NCBI RefSeq assembly: GCF_015711605.1
Contig: NZ_JABTEZ010000004.1
Span: forward strand, 835,635-899,634
Length of the DNA stretch: 64,000 nt
Source: Planomonospora sp. ID67723
Lineage (GTDB): Bacteria; Actinomycetota; Actinomycetes; Streptosporangiales; Streptosporangiaceae
Reading direction: 5' to 3'
Position numbers and translations under genes: made by a program. The stretch's first letter is position 1. Every line of letters starts with the position of its first letter. This document shows positions 8,697 to 20,368 of the stretch, piece by piece. The notes below the pieces were generated by a model. It was not told the origin of the DNA. It searched no databases and saw only the letters and a program-made list of their open reading frames with translations.

Positions 8697-8735
8697 GGGT
8701 GGATCGGTCGCGGCCGATCCACCCATCATATTTTC
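8697..8735 (+). terminator. Rho-independent terminator after the menE unit
   Basis: A perfect 11-bp stem (GGGTGGATCGG / CCGATCCACCC), a 6-nt loop, then a T-rich run (ATCATATTTT). Confidence 0.85.
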
Positions 8736-8747
8736 CCCGTCAAGTCG

Positions 8748-8773
8748 GGAACAGAAAGGTCTCAAACGGGGTT
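8748..8773 (+). promoter_or_regulatory. SigR-type promoter upstream of hrdB
   Basis: GGAAC, an 18-bp spacer and GTT exactly match the spacing of the SigR (thiol-oxidative stress) consensus GGAAT-N18-GTT. In Streptomyces coelicolor one hrdB promoter is known to be SigR-dependent, so a conserved link is likely. A housekeeping promoter could also be present but was not located. Confidence 0.65.
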
Positions 8774-8862
8774 ATTGGTACTGGTGCGCCGTGCGGCCCA
8801 GGCCGCCCCACCCGACCCTAAAACCTGCAAACCGACGACTCCGTTACGGAGGAGGTGTCCTC

Positions 8863-10242
8863 ATGCCCCAAACCGCCGCCGCGACCTCAGCCCCTTCCGA
8901 GGCCCCGACGACCCTCGACCAGCTCCTTGACCGAGGGCGAGTTCAGGGTCACCTTTCTCTGGCGGAGCTGCGTCACGCCTTCGCCGAGGCGGGGATCAGC
9001 CCTGTGGAGGGCAGATCGATCCTGCGCGAGCTGACCGAGGCGGGCGTGAGCCTGGCCGCAGAGAACGAGCCCTCGCTCGCCGTCGCAGCGAAGAAGACCC
9101 CGGCCAGGAAGGCCGCCGCCAAGAAGCCCGCGTCCAAGACCTCCGCCAAGACCTCCGCCAAGACCACGGCCGCGACCACCCGCAAGGCGGCGGACGCGAA
9201 GGAGGCCCCGCCCGCCGGACCGCCCGCCGAGGTCCTCGAGGCCGGGATCGAGCTGAGCGGCGAGGAGTGGACCGTCCCCGACGAGGCCGAGCTGGAGGCC
9301 GAGGCCTCCAGTGACCTGGACGACCAGTCCTCGGTCATGGGCGACTCGGTGCACACCTACCTCAAGTCGATCGGCCGCCGCACGCTGCTCACCGCCGCCC
9401 AGGAGGTCGAGCTCGCGAAGAGGATCGAGGCCGGCCTGTACGCCGAGTCCAAGCTGGAGTCCGAGCCCGGCCTGTCCGCCGCCATGCGCGACGACCTGGA
9501 GTGGATCGCCGAGGACGGCCGCCGCGCCAAGGACCACATGCTGGAGGCCAACCTCCGGCTCGTCGTCTCGGTCGCCAAGAAGTACACCGACCGCGGCATG
9601 GCCCTGCTCGACGTGGTCCAGGAGGGCAACCTCGGCCTGATCCGGGCGGTGGAGAAGTTCGACTACACCAAGGGCTACAAGTTCTCCACCTACGCCATGT
9701 GGTGGATCCGGCAGGCCATCCAGCGCGGCTTCGCCGACTCCGCCCGCACCATCCGGCTGCCCGTGCACGTGCTGGAGATGCTCTCCAAGCTGTCGCGGAT
9801 CGAGCGTGACATGCACCAGCGGCTGGGCCGCGAGCCCACGCCCGAGGAGCTGGCGGTCGAGCTGGACAAGACCCCCGACCAGATCGAGGAGCTGCTGCGC
9901 ACCAGCCGCCAGCCGATCAGCCTCAACGCCACCATCGGCGAGGACGGCGAGACCACCATCGGCGACCTCATCGAGGACATCGACTCCCCCGAAGCCTCGG
10001 AGGTGGTGGACCGCCAGCTGCTGGGCGAGCAGCTGCGCGGCGTGCTGGGCAACCTCTCACCCCGGGAGGCCCGCATCATGGCGCTGCGCTTCGGCCTCGT
10101 CGACGGCAAGCCCCACACCCTCGACGAGATCGGCAAGCACCTGGGCCTGACCCGCGAGCGCATCCGCCAGCTGGAGAAGGAGTCCCTGTCCAAGCTGCGC
10201 CACCCGAGCAACACCCGCCCGCTGCTCGACTGGGCCAGCTAG
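8863..10242 (+). CDS. hrdB: Principal RNA polymerase sigma factor (HrdB/RpoD type)
   Basis: 459 residues from ATG 8863, behind a near-perfect RBS (GGAGGAGGTG). Region 1.1-like sequence is followed by a Lys/Ala-rich linker (about 65-125), then sigma regions 1.2 ([27 protein letters not shown] starts near 163), 2 ([38 protein letters not shown]), 3 and 4 ([17 protein letters not shown]). It directs housekeeping transcription. The long basic linker is typical of actinobacterial principal sigmas. Confidence 0.95.
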   Translation: MPQTAAATSAPSEAPTTLDQLLDRGRVQGHLSLAELRHAFAEAGISPVEGRSILRELTEAGVSLAAENEPSLAVAAKKTPARKAAAKKPASKTSAKTSAKTTAATTRKAADAKEAPPAGPPAEVLEAGIELSGEEWTVPDEAELEAEASSDLDDQSSVMGDSVHTYLKSIGRRTLLTAAQEVELAKRIEAGLYAESKLESEPGLSAAMRDDLEWIAEDGRRAKDHMLEANLRLVVSVAKKYTDRGMALLDVVQEGNLGLIRAVEKFDYTKGYKFSTYAMWWIRQAIQRGFADSARTIRLPVHVLEMLSKLSRIERDMHQRLGREPTPEELAVELDKTPDQIEELLRTSRQPISLNATIGEDGETTIGDLIEDIDSPEASEVVDRQLLGEQLRGVLGNLSPREARIMALRFGLVDGKPHTLDEIGKHLGLTRERIRQLEKESLSKLRHPSNTRPLLDWAS

Positions 10243-10250
10243 GACCGGAC

Positions 10251-10294
10251 GCGAAGGCGCCGCCGCGACCACGGAGTCGCTGCGGCGCCTTCGC
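10251..10294 (+). terminator. Strong hairpin terminator after hrdB
   Basis: A perfect 13-bp stem (GCGAAGGCGCCGC / GCGGCGCCTTCGC) with an inner GCGAC/GTCGC extension, 9 bp after the stop. It lies between the convergent hrdB and NERD genes and could serve both. Confidence 0.85.
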
Positions 10295-10319
10295 TCATTC
10301 GGTCGCTCATGCGGTGCTC

Positions 10320-11051
10320 TCACCCTCGAGCGGCCGGCGGCAGCAGGCGCTCGGCGACCGCGCCCAGGGCCGAGACCTGGCAGGTGTCGAGCCGGACGGC
10401 CTGGCGGGTGATCCATGCGCGCACCCGGGGCGCGCGCATCAGCACGACCCCCGAGGCCCTGAGCGCTCCCCAGCGGGGCAACCGCGCGCCGTGCACCGCC
10501 ACCAGCGGCACCACCTTCACCCGTCGGCCGGCCACGGACCACAGGACGTCGGAGACCGCGCGCGCCGCGGAGGCCACCGCCCGGACCTCCTGGTCGGCCG
10601 GGTTCCGCCCGATCCACAGCCTGCCCCGGCTTCCGGCGATCCTGACGTCCCAGGGCCATTTCCTGGAGTCCACCACGTAGACCCCGGTCGGACCGATCAC
10701 CAGGTGGCCGGCGCCGCCGCCCGCGTGCGGCAGCACCCGGTCCTGCAGCACCACGTAGCCGCGACGGAGCAGGGGGCGCAGCATCCGGGCGGTGGCGCGC
10801 TCCCCCGCCGCGCCTCTGCGCCGGGCGATGACCGGCAGGTCCAGGCACCGGCGGTACACCATGTCGCCCGGGGCGGCGATCCCCGCGGCGACCAGTCCCG
10901 CGTGCCAGTGCCAGACCAGGCTCACCAGCACGAAGGCGGCCACGCCGAGCAGCGCTCGCAGCGCCAGGCGGCCGCCCCACCCCGTGTCCTGCGACTCCCG
11001 GTAGCGGTTCTTGAACGAGAGCCCCGCTCCCACCATCGACGAGTTGATCAC
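10320..11051 (-). CDS. NERD (nuclease-related) domain membrane protein
   Basis: About 243 residues. GTG 11051 is preferred because a long G-rich RBS lies 7-8 nt upstream; longer in-frame extensions lack one. A transmembrane segment (about 25-50, LALRALLGVAAFVLVSLVWHW) precedes the NERD domain (GAAGERATARMLRPLLRRGYVVLQD, then GHLVIGPTGVYVVDSRKW). The family is predicted to be nuclease-like, with the VDSRKW acidic/Lys core; its cellular role is not established. Confidence 0.8.
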   Translation of the reverse strand: MINSSMVGAGLSFKNRYRESQDTGWGGRLALRALLGVAAFVLVSLVWHWHAGLVAAGIAAPGDMVYRRCLDLPVIARRRGAAGERATARMLRPLLRRGYVVLQDRVLPHAGGGAGHLVIGPTGVYVVDSRKWPWDVRIAGSRGRLWIGRNPADQEVRAVASAARAVSDVLWSVAGRRVKVVPLVAVHGARLPRWGALRASGVVLMRAPRVRAWITRQAVRLDTCQVSALGAVAERLLPPAARG

Positions 11052-11281
11052 CGCTCGACTCCCCCCCCTGGCGCGGCGTACGGCCGCGTGAGCGATCAGA
11101 ACGGGGTCACCGGTCCCGGCAGCCGCGCGCAGCGCGTCCGGCCCTCCGGACCCAACCCCACCATGTCGATAGCGTGACACATCCGACACTTTGAGTGACG
11201 AGGGGGGCACCCCCATCGGGACGGCGGAACGGGAGGACGCGGCCCGCCCTGCCGCCCGCCCTGCCGCCCGCCCTCGAAACG

Positions 11282-11319
11282 CACGATCCCCGGTACGGCG
11301 TGCCGTACCGGGGATCGTG
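11282..11319 (-). terminator. Long perfect hairpin after the 11330 gene
   Basis: An 18-bp perfect inverted repeat (11282-11299 with 11302-11319) with only GT between the arms, 10 bp after the minus-strand stop at 11330. Confidence 0.8.
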
Positions 11320-11329
11320 GAAGCGGACG

Positions 11330-11728
11330 TCAGTGCGCGGTGCCGATGGGCAGCACGTCGCGGGCGATGCCGGTGAGGCGGTTCTGCTCGCGCAGGGTGC
11401 GCAGGCGCTCGACCTCGGTGGTCCACGCGGCGCCCTTGGGCGTGGCCCTGCCCTTGCGGCGGCGGATCCGGTCGTCGTAGGCCTTGACGCCGAAGGTCGC
11501 CCGCTGGTTGGCCTCGGCCGCCCGCAGCGCCTCGGTCAGCGCCCTGTCGAAGACCAGACCGGCGGCCCGCCGCTCCTCGGCGGAGGACGAGGTCGCCTGC
11601 ACCTGGCGCAGCGCGGCCTCGGCCGCCCGCGCCCTCTCCAGGAGCTCGGGGAAGCTCTTCCCGACCTCCTGGTCAGCGTGGTAGCGAACCTCCGCCTCCC
11701 GGCTCACCCGCGGTCGGAAAAACGCCAT
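11330..11728 (-). CDS. Hypothetical alpha-helical protein
   Basis: 132 residues, charged and mostly helical by composition (long runs such as LLERARAAEAALRQVQ suggest coiled coil), no membrane segment or signal peptide. It ends in a basic RRRKGRATPKG region and LPIGTAH. No family recognised. It is a single-gene unit with its own terminator. Confidence 0.65.
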   Translation of the reverse strand: MAFFRPRVSREAEVRYHADQEVGKSFPELLERARAAEAALRQVQATSSSAEERRAAGLVFDRALTEALRAAEANQRATFGVKAYDDRIRRRKGRATPKGAAWTTEVERLRTLREQNRLTGIARDVLPIGTAH

Positions 11729-11877
11729 CGTCTGCCCTCTCTCACCCGTCGCCGGGCGTTTCCCGGCGTGTCGACACCCGCAGCCTACGCCGTCGCCCCC
11801 TGCTTCACGTACTTGGGGAGGACGCGTCCGGCGTGTCCTCCTTTACACAGTAAGGCAGGGGGTGGCACGATGATCCC

Positions 11878-12465
11878 ATGCCTGCCAAACGACCTCCGAT
11901 CCCGCTCTCCAGAGAGCGCATCATCGAGGCGGCCCTGCACATCGCCGACGGCCAGGGGCTGCGACGGCTGACGATGCGCCGCCTGGGCGACGCGCTCCAG
12001 GTGGAGGCGATGGCCATCTACCACCACCTGCCCCGGGGCAAGGACGCGCTCATGGACGCCCTGGCCGAGCACGTCACCGCCGTCCACGCCGAACCCGGCG
12101 CCGACTGGCAGCAGACCGCGCGGGCGTGGTGCCGGGCGAGCCGGGCCTCGCTGCGGGAGCACCCCGGCGTGCTCGCCCTCGCCCTGACCAAGCCGCCCAA
12201 GGGACAGGCCGCACTGGCCCTGCGCGAGCAGATCGACCAGCTCGCCGAGGCCGGGCTGCCGGACGCGCCGGAGGCCGTGCGGGCCCTGAGGGCTTACGTC
12301 TTCGGCGCGGTGGCGGTCGAGGTGCAGCAGTCGGGCTGGGCCGAGCCGCCCGGCGACGGTGACGGGCCCTGGCGGCCCCCGTCTCAGGGAGGCGGCGATC
12401 CGGCGGCCGACGCCGACTTCGAGCGCGGCCTCGACGCCCTGCTGGCCGGTCTCGCACAGCGGTGA
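11878..12465 (+). CDS. TetR-family transcriptional regulator
   Basis: 195 residues. The N-terminal TetR helix-turn-helix (about 15-60: RERIIEAALHIADGQGLRRLTMRRLGDALQVEAMAIYHH, described by its parts) is followed by a TetR_C-type ligand domain. The YHH...KDALMDALAEHV boundary is characteristic. Possible targets are the divergent 11330 gene or itself; no clear palindrome was found. Confidence 0.85.
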   Translation: MPAKRPPIPLSRERIIEAALHIADGQGLRRLTMRRLGDALQVEAMAIYHHLPRGKDALMDALAEHVTAVHAEPGADWQQTARAWCRASRASLREHPGVLALALTKPPKGQAALALREQIDQLAEAGLPDAPEAVRALRAYVFGAVAVEVQQSGWAEPPGDGDGPWRPPSQGGGDPAADADFERGLDALLAGLAQR

Positions 12466-12840
12466 ACAACGCTCTGACCAGGCGATATGTGGCGTCAGAA
12501 AGTTGTAACCAATCATTTACCCGCTTACGGCGTGTCGCACTTGGCCTGTTATGTCTATATAAGGCACCCTGTGTTATAGGTCACACCCCGACGGAGTCCC
12601 GGAGGACCATCCCCAGTGGTCCTCAAACGGCTCTAACTAACTATGTCCCCCGGGCGTGACCCGTCGCACACTTGACCTTGTCCAATGTGCGTGCCCCACC
12701 CCGTTCGAGGCGCGCACGGCCATATGTCCACCCAGATGCTCGTCCCCGTCATGCGTGGGAACGGGGTCCCATCGGTGACGGTGTCCGCCTCTCCGATGTC
12801 GATCCCGGCGAGCCGACACGAGAGATCCGGAGGCACGCCG
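12466..12840. other. Gene-free, relatively AT-rich leader before the DUF5999 gene
   Basis: 375 bp with no convincing gene. It contains AT-rich promoter-like sequence (TCTATATAAGG near 12555, GTTATAGG near 12573) and a small hairpin GGACCA/TGGTCC (12603-12622). It is probably the promoter and long 5' leader of the next gene. Confidence 0.4.
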
Positions 12841-13032
12841 ATGTGCCCGCACGAGCCGTCCTGTCCGCCTGCCGAGGCGAAGGACCGCGAAGCCGCCCGA
12901 ACCATGGCCGCCCACCCCGAGCAGGGCTGGAGCCTGCTCTGCAACGGCGTGGTGCTGTTCGAGGACACCGGTGAGCTCCTGCCCGACGGCGGCGTCATCG
13001 AGCCTCACCGGCCCCTGGTCGGCGCCGTCTGA
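12841..13032 (+). CDS. DUF5999 family small protein
   Basis: 63 residues from ATG 12841 with RBS GGAGG. The pattern MCPHEPSCP...DREAARTMAAHPEQGWSLLCNG...FEDTGELLPDG is the hallmark of a short actinobacterial family (recalled as DUF5999). The Cys/His N-terminus suggests metal binding. Function unknown. Confidence 0.8.
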   Translation: MCPHEPSCPPAEAKDREAARTMAAHPEQGWSLLCNGVVLFEDTGELLPDGGVIEPHRPLVGAV

Positions 13033-13109
13033 GGGACCGGAGCCCGCGATTCCGGTTCCGGCCCCGCGGCCCGTCCGGTGACGCACCGGACTCCCCCCGG
13101 GCCGCGAGG

Positions 13110-13715
13110 TCACCCGGCGTCCGGCCGCATCCTCTCCCGCAGCCATCCGGCCACGACCTCGCCCACGCGGGCGGGGTCCTTTTTCAGGTCGTGCCCCTCC
13201 CCCGCCAGCACCACCAGGCGCGCAGCGTCGGTCGCCTCGGGCACCCCGAACGGGTCGCGGTCCCCGTTGACCACCAGCACCTCCGCCCCCGCCCCGCGTA
13301 GCTCCTGCGCCCGGGACCGCTCCGGCCTGCCCGGCGGGTGAAGCGGGAAGGCCAGCGCGACGACGGCCGACGCCCCCGCCGCGAGAGCCGTACGGCAGGC
13401 GACCCTGGCCCCGTTACTCCGCCCGCCCTGCGCGAGCGGCAGCCCGGGATGGCGCCGGCGGATCTCCTCCACCACCGCCACCCACGCCTCGTCCTGCTTG
13501 ACCGCCGAACCCGGCGCCCTCGCCCCCCGCAGCCGGAACGGCTGCGTCACCCCGGCGACCACGCCTCCGGCGCACAGTACGGCCTCCCGTACGGCCACCA
13601 GGTCCGGCGCGTCCAGCCCCCCGGCCGACCCGTGCGTGAGGACCAGCAGGAACCAGGGGTTCCGCGGCCGGTCGATCTCCACCCGTGCCGGGCCGTGCGG
13701 CGTCGTGAACTCCAT
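13110..13715 (-). CDS. Alpha/beta hydrolase (KANL3/Tex30 type)
   Basis: 201 residues from ATG 13715. THGSAGG forms the oxyanion region, GGRSNGARVA is the nucleophile elbow (Ser), NGDRDPFG supplies the Asp, and GEGHDLKK the His: a complete triad. The family is small cytosolic alpha/beta proteins without a known substrate. Confidence 0.85.
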   Translation of the reverse strand: MEFTTPHGPARVEIDRPRNPWFLLVLTHGSAGGLDAPDLVAVREAVLCAGGVVAGVTQPFRLRGARAPGSAVKQDEAWVAVVEEIRRRHPGLPLAQGGRSNGARVACRTALAAGASAVVALAFPLHPPGRPERSRAQELRGAGAEVLVVNGDRDPFGVPEATDAARLVVLAGEGHDLKKDPARVGEVVAGWLRERMRPDAG

Positions 13716-13791
13716 GCGGCGACCGTACCGGGCCGGACGCTCCCGGCATGCGCCGCACCCCGGCAGGGGATCCGGCGCCCATCTCCTCCTC

Positions 13792-14247
13792 ATGGCCGAT
13801 ACCGAAAACCGCGCCCGGGTACAGACTGGGAGCGTGCAGGACTACAACGAGATGCGCCAGGACATGCGCGCCACCATCGACGCCCGCCGCGACCTCGGCC
13901 CCGAGTACGAGGCCGCGCTCGTCGAGTCGTTCGTCGAACGCCTCGACGCGACCATCGCCGCCAGGGTGCGGGCCGAGGTCCACGCCACCGGGGCTGCGCC
14001 GTACCCGGGCCAGCCCTACCCCGGCCAACCGTATCCGGGCCAGCCGTATCCGGGCCAGCCGTACAAGAAGCAGAAGAAGAGCGGCAACCCCTCGATCCCG
14101 ATCGCGCTGGGCTCGCTGGGCATCGGCATCCCGCTGACCGGCATCGCAGCGGGGGAGGCCGGCTTCGCCGGGTTGCTGCTGGCATGGGGCGGCATCGTGA
14201 CGATCAACATCGCCCACGCCATCGGCAACTGGCGTCACCGGGACTGA
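13792..14247 (+). CDS. Small membrane protein with YPGQP repeats
   Basis: Up to 151 residues. A helical N-terminal part (EYEAALVESFVERLDATIAARV) is followed by four to five PYPGQ repeats (about 70-91), a basic KKQKKS patch and two hydrophobic helices (about 102-145). The start is uncertain: ATG 13792 has no RBS, and GTG 13834 is an alternative. The layout resembles actinobacterial two-helix membrane proteins with a Pro-rich linker. Function unknown. Confidence 0.65.
   Translation: MADTENRARVQTGSVQDYNEMRQDMRATIDARRDLGPEYEAALVESFVERLDATIAARVRAEVHATGAAPYPGQPYPGQPYPGQPYPGQPYKKQKKSGNPSIPIALGSLGIGIPLTGIAAGEAGFAGLLLAWGGIVTINIAHAIGNWRHRD
13999..14064 (+). repeat. 15-bp in-frame repeat encoding PYPGQ
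   Basis: Four and a half copies of a 15-bp unit within the preceding gene, with third-base differences between copies, so it is not a very recent expansion. Confidence 0.8.
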
Positions 14248-14303
14248 CCTCCGCCCGCTCACCGGCCGATCCGCCACGGAAGCCGGGAGTGCGGGCCGCG
14301 ACG

Positions 14304-15113
14304 TCAGCAATCACGGCCCAGGCGCAGGCGCACCTCCTCGGAGAGGCGCTCGTCGGCGTGGTCGAGGCCGTAGCGCCACACCCGCTCGGCGTCCTCGTCA
14401 CGCCCTCGCAGAGGGAGGGTGCGGGCCAGCAGCTCGATGGCGAGCGCCCCGGTCTCGGCATCCCCTGTGCCCTCTGCGCCCTCTGTGCCCACCGTGCCTT
14501 CCACCGCCCCGGTGAACTCCGCGCAGGCCAGATCCAGGTGGGCGATGCCGAGCAGCACCCGCAGCCGCGGCTGGTCCGCCACCTCGGGGATCTCCAGCGC
14601 CTCCAGGAGCACGTCGGCGGCCTGCCCGGCCTCGCCCTCCCCGATCAGGAACTCCGCCAGCCGCTGGGCCGCGCGGGAGCCGATCTCCGGGTCGCCGGTG
14701 GCCAGAGCCGCCCTCAGCGCCTCCTCTGCCTCCTGCTCCTCCGTGGCGAGCCGCGCGAGCGCCATGTGGGCCAGCGGCGCGTAGGCGGGGTTCTCCAGGC
14801 CGAGTGCGGCCTGCCAGGCGGCGCGGGCCTGGTCCGGCAGGTCTTCCCGCTCGAAGCTCCGGGCGAGCAGGCAGGCCGCCTGGGCGGCGAACTCCGGGTG
14901 CCCGGTGGCCAGCGCGGTACGCGCGGCGGTGCGGGCGCCCGGCACGTCTCCCCGCTCCTCCAGCACCACCGCCAGCCCCACCGCGGCCTGGGCCCGGTCG
15001 GGGCCCTCGGGGTCGGCGGCCAGCTCGGCGAAGATCGTCGCGGCGCCGTCCAGGTCGCCGTCCTCGGCCAGCCGGCGCGCGGTGTCCAGCGGGTGCGTGT
15101 CCACCTCAGGCAT
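14304..15113 (-). CDS. Tetratricopeptide-repeat-like protein
   Basis: 269 residues of antiparallel-helix repeats (segments such as DTARRLAEDGDLDGAATIF, AQAAVGLAVVLEERGD, AACLLARSFEREDLPDQA). This is a protein-interaction scaffold with no catalytic motif, signal peptide or membrane segment. A Gly/Glu/Thr-rich insert (about 205-222) interrupts the repeats. Partners unknown. Confidence 0.8.
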   Translation of the reverse strand: MPEVDTHPLDTARRLAEDGDLDGAATIFAELAADPEGPDRAQAAVGLAVVLEERGDVPGARTAARTALATGHPEFAAQAACLLARSFEREDLPDQARAAWQAALGLENPAYAPLAHMALARLATEEQEAEEALRAALATGDPEIGSRAAQRLAEFLIGEGEAGQAADVLLEALEIPEVADQPRLRVLLGIAHLDLACAEFTGAVEGTVGTEGAEGTGDAETGALAIELLARTLPLRGRDEDAERVWRYGLDHADERLSEEVRLRLGRDC

Positions 15114-15140
15114 GCAGGGGTCCTTCCCGGATGAGCGAAC

Positions 15141-15164
15141 GCCCCGAGCCTAACGACTCGGGGC
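15141..15164. terminator. Hairpin upstream of the TPR gene
   Basis: GCCCCGAG/CTCGGGGC with an 8-nt loop, between the TPR gene and gcvP. With the following hairpin it separates the two minus-strand units. Confidence 0.5.
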
Positions 15165-15199
15165 CTGGTTCGTCCCCCCACATGCGTCCTGACGATGCG

Positions 15200-15230
15200 C
15201 GGCCCGCGCCCCCGGCGGGGGCGCGGGCCG
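15200..15230 (-). terminator. Terminator after gcvP
   Basis: A 15-bp perfect inverted repeat (CGGCCCGCGCCCCCG / CGGGGGCGCGGGCCG) with almost no loop, 7 bp after the gcvP stop. Confidence 0.75.
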
Positions 15231-15237
15231 TGGCGGG

Positions 15238-18093
<2,856 letters not shown>

Positions 18094-18150
18094 GGAAAGC
18101 CTCCCGAGGCGGTGGAGACCGGCGCTGGGCGCGGGCATGGGTGCCGGATC

Positions 18151-18340
18151 TCCCCCTCTGTCATCTCGACCTGAGAGCTTCACCTACCCCTTTCGGGGAG
18201 GCTTTCACCGTCGGTGAGACGCGCCTGGCGGACGCACCTGCTTTCCAGAGTTGCCTCGTCCGTGCGGTACAGGGTGCCTGAGAGATTCCGGGGAGGTTGC
18301 TCCTTCGGCGCCCCGGTCGTGCCGGGGTCTCTCCCGCACA
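18151..18340 (-). ncRNA. Tandem glycine riboswitch controlling gcvP
   Basis: On the minus strand the leader shows two successive glycine-aptamer cores. Aptamer 1 runs from GCGGGAGAG through GCCGAAGGAGCAA and ATCTCTCAGGCACC to AACTCTGGAAAGC. Aptamer 2 shows CACCGACGGTGAAAGC, CCCCGAAAGGGGTAGG, GAAGCTCTCAGGTC and GACAGAG. Family logic and position before gcvP make this an ON switch. Boundaries are approximate. Confidence 0.92.
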
Positions 18341-18361
18341 GGGTCGTCAGCGAGGTCAACT

Positions 18362-19033
18362 TTACCCTGTGCGGCGCGCCCTGCGACGGCGGGCCAGCTC
18401 ATCGGCGTGGTGCTCGGCTAAAGGGCCCTCGCCGGCCTCGGCGCGCTCGCCGGGCAGCTGCGCCAAGGAACCCTCCACCTCCTGCCACACCCGGCCCAGC
18501 GCGATGCCGAACACGCCCTGGCCGCCCTGGAGGAGATCGATCACCTCGTCGGGGGAGGTGCACTCGTAGACGCTCACCCCGTCGCTCATGAGGGTGATCT
18601 GGGCGAGGTCGCCGACCCCGCGGGCCCGCAGGTGGTGCACGGCGATGCGGATCTGCTGCAAGGAGACGCCGGTGTCGAGAAGCCGTTTGACGACCTTGAG
18701 CACGAGGACGTCGCGGAAGCCGTACAGCCGCTGGGAGCCGGAGCCGTGCGCGGCCCTGACCGTGGGCTCGACCAGTCCGGTGCGGGCCCAGTAGTCCAGT
18801 TGCCGGTAGGTGATCCCGGCAGCGGCACAGGCCGTGGGGCCTCGATAGCCGACGTCGGCGGGCAGGCTCACCGGCTGCCCCTCGAACAGCAGGCCCTCTT
18901 CTCCGGCACGCTGCCGCGCCGACCGGCGCCGCCCCGGATCATCCTGGCCGGCCGCCTTTCCTTCGCCGCTGCTGACCGCCACTGCGGACCTCCGGCTTTC
19001 TCTCATCCCATGGCCTGATCTGGGGGTTTGCAC
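18362..19033 (-). CDS. MerR-family transcriptional regulator (gcv-adjacent)
   Basis: 223 residues from GTG 19033 (ATG 19006 is an alternative). The winged-helix MerR N-domain is at about residues 62-130 (ITYRQLDYWARTGLVEPTVRAAHGS, then LYGFRDVLVLKVVKRLLDTGVSL, given in parts), followed by a short C-domain. This is the second MerR gene of the conserved garA-ftsR-DUF151-MerR block (compare the order Rv1827-Rv1830 in M. tuberculosis). The ligand is unknown. Confidence 0.85.
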   Translation of the reverse strand: MQTPRSGHGMRESRRSAVAVSSGEGKAAGQDDPGRRRSARQRAGEEGLLFEGQPVSLPADVGYRGPTACAAAGITYRQLDYWARTGLVEPTVRAAHGSGSQRLYGFRDVLVLKVVKRLLDTGVSLQQIRIAVHHLRARGVGDLAQITLMSDGVSVYECTSPDEVIDLLQGGQGVFGIALGRVWQEVEGSLAQLPGERAEAGEGPLAEHHADELARRRRARRTG

Positions 19034-19126
19034 ACGGCCACAGGTTCACTCGCACCGTAAGACTGGGATCCAGCTCAGTCAACGACCCCACTCGGCGCGT
19101 CGTGAAGCGTAAATGCACCGAAATTC

Positions 19127-19606
19127 CTACCCCGCGCGGCCGAAGTCCTCCGGCGAGATCTGGTCAAGGAACTCCCTGAACCTTTCCAGCTCCTCCTCCT
19201 GGCCCTCCTGGTCGTCCGGAATGATCACTCCGGCCTCGCGAACCACGTCCTCACTGGCGAAGATACGCGCGCCGGTGCGCAGTGCCAAGGCGATGGAGTC
19301 CGAGGGCCGGGCGCTCACCTCGACCCCGTTGGAGAACACCAGGTCGGCGAAGAAGATGCCCTCGCGGAGCGCGACGATGTTCACCGTGCGCAGTCCCACA
19401 CCGAGGGCGTCGAGCACGTCCCGGAACAGGTCATGGGTGAGCGGCCGGGGCGGCGGCTCCTCCGCCTGGGCCATGGCGATCGCCGTCGCCTCCGTCATGC
19501 CGATCCAGATGGGCAGGTAACGCTCCCCGTGCGCCTCCTTCAGCAGAACGATCGGCTGGTTTGAGGGCATTTCAACCCGAACGCCCACGACCTCCATCTG
19601 CAACAC
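19127..19606 (-). CDS. DUF151 bifunctional-nuclease family protein
   Basis: 159 residues. The conserved core includes VLLKEAHGERYLPIWIG, EATAIAMAQ, RPLTHDLFRDVLDALG, FFADLVFSNG and ARPSDSIALALR. The start is GTG 19606 or ATG 19597. It lies between two MerR genes in the conserved actinobacterial cluster. The family is annotated as bifunctional nuclease from a plant homologue; the bacterial role is not settled. Confidence 0.9.
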   Translation of the reverse strand: MLQMEVVGVRVEMPSNQPIVLLKEAHGERYLPIWIGMTEATAIAMAQAEEPPPRPLTHDLFRDVLDALGVGLRTVNIVALREGIFFADLVFSNGVEVSARPSDSIALALRTGARIFASEDVVREAGVIIPDDQEGQEEELERFREFLDQISPEDFGRAG

Positions 19607-19687
19607 GGGCTGCTCCGTCTTTTCGCTGGGTTTCGACCGGTTTCTTCAACGTAACACCCGGAGGGCGACGAGCGCCCCGGCAGGTCC

Positions 19688-20368
19688 TCACCTCCCCAGG
19701 GCGTCGCGGACTCCAGAACGCAGGAGAGAGGCGTGCAGGTCCAGCAGGAGACCGGAGATCTCCCGGGCGGTCTCGTCGGCCCGGTCGATGGCACCGGGCG
19801 CCCGGCGGCGCAGCAGCGGGGCGACGGCCTGCTCCACGAGCCCGGCCTCCCGCTCGGCTGCGGCACGGACCGCCCGCAGATGGCGGGCGTGCAGGCCGAA
19901 GGCGGCCAGCGCGCCGACGCTGCGGGCCACGGCCAGCGCCTCGGCGTCGTAGTGGCGGGCCACCGCGGACAGCAGGCCGTAGTCCTCGAGCTCGGCCAGG
20001 GTCTCCTCGTCGAGCTCGGCGGCGGCGAGGAGCTCCTCCCGGCTGAGGCGGACTTCGGGGACGGCCTCGCCGGGTACCGCGCGCGGCCGGGCGACGGGCC
20101 GCTCCTCGCGGTCCGCCGCCTCCAGCCTGTCCTTGATCACGCGCAGCGGGAGGTAGCGGTCGCGCTGCTCGCTGAGGATGTAACGCAGCCGTTCGACGTC
20201 GGCGTAGGTGAACTTGCGGTAGCCGGAGGGACTGCGCTCCGGCTCGATCAGCCCCTCACCCTCCAGGAAACGGATCTTGGAGATGCTGACGTCGGGGAAC
20301 TCGCCCTGCAGGAGGGCGAGGACCTCCCCGATGCTCATGTGCGCACGAGCGGCCTGCGAGCTCATCAT
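19688..20368 (-). CDS. ftsR: FtsR-type MerR regulator of cell division
   Basis: 226 residues. A MerR helix-turn-helix (MSIGEVLALLQGEF, ISKIRFLEGEGLIEPERS, YRKFTYADVERLRYIL) is followed by a long helical C-domain. It is placed with corynebacterial FtsR (a regulator of ftsZ expression) by sequence style and by position directly after garA/odhI. ATG 20368 overlaps the garA stop by 4 bp (ATGA), so the two are translationally coupled. Confidence 0.85.
   Translation of the reverse strand: MMSSQAARAHMSIGEVLALLQGEFPDVSISKIRFLEGEGLIEPERSPSGYRKFTYADVERLRYILSEQRDRYLPLRVIKDRLEAADREERPVARPRAVPGEAVPEVRLSREELLAAAELDEETLAELEDYGLLSAVARHYDAEALAVARSVGALAAFGLHARHLRAVRAAAEREAGLVEQAVAPLLRRRAPGAIDRADETAREISGLLLDLHASLLRSGVRDALGR

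Noticed and set aside
8887..9816. Minus-strand frame antisense to hrdB
   Set aside because: Val/Gly/His/Leu-rich shadow composition; hrdB on the plus strand is unambiguous.
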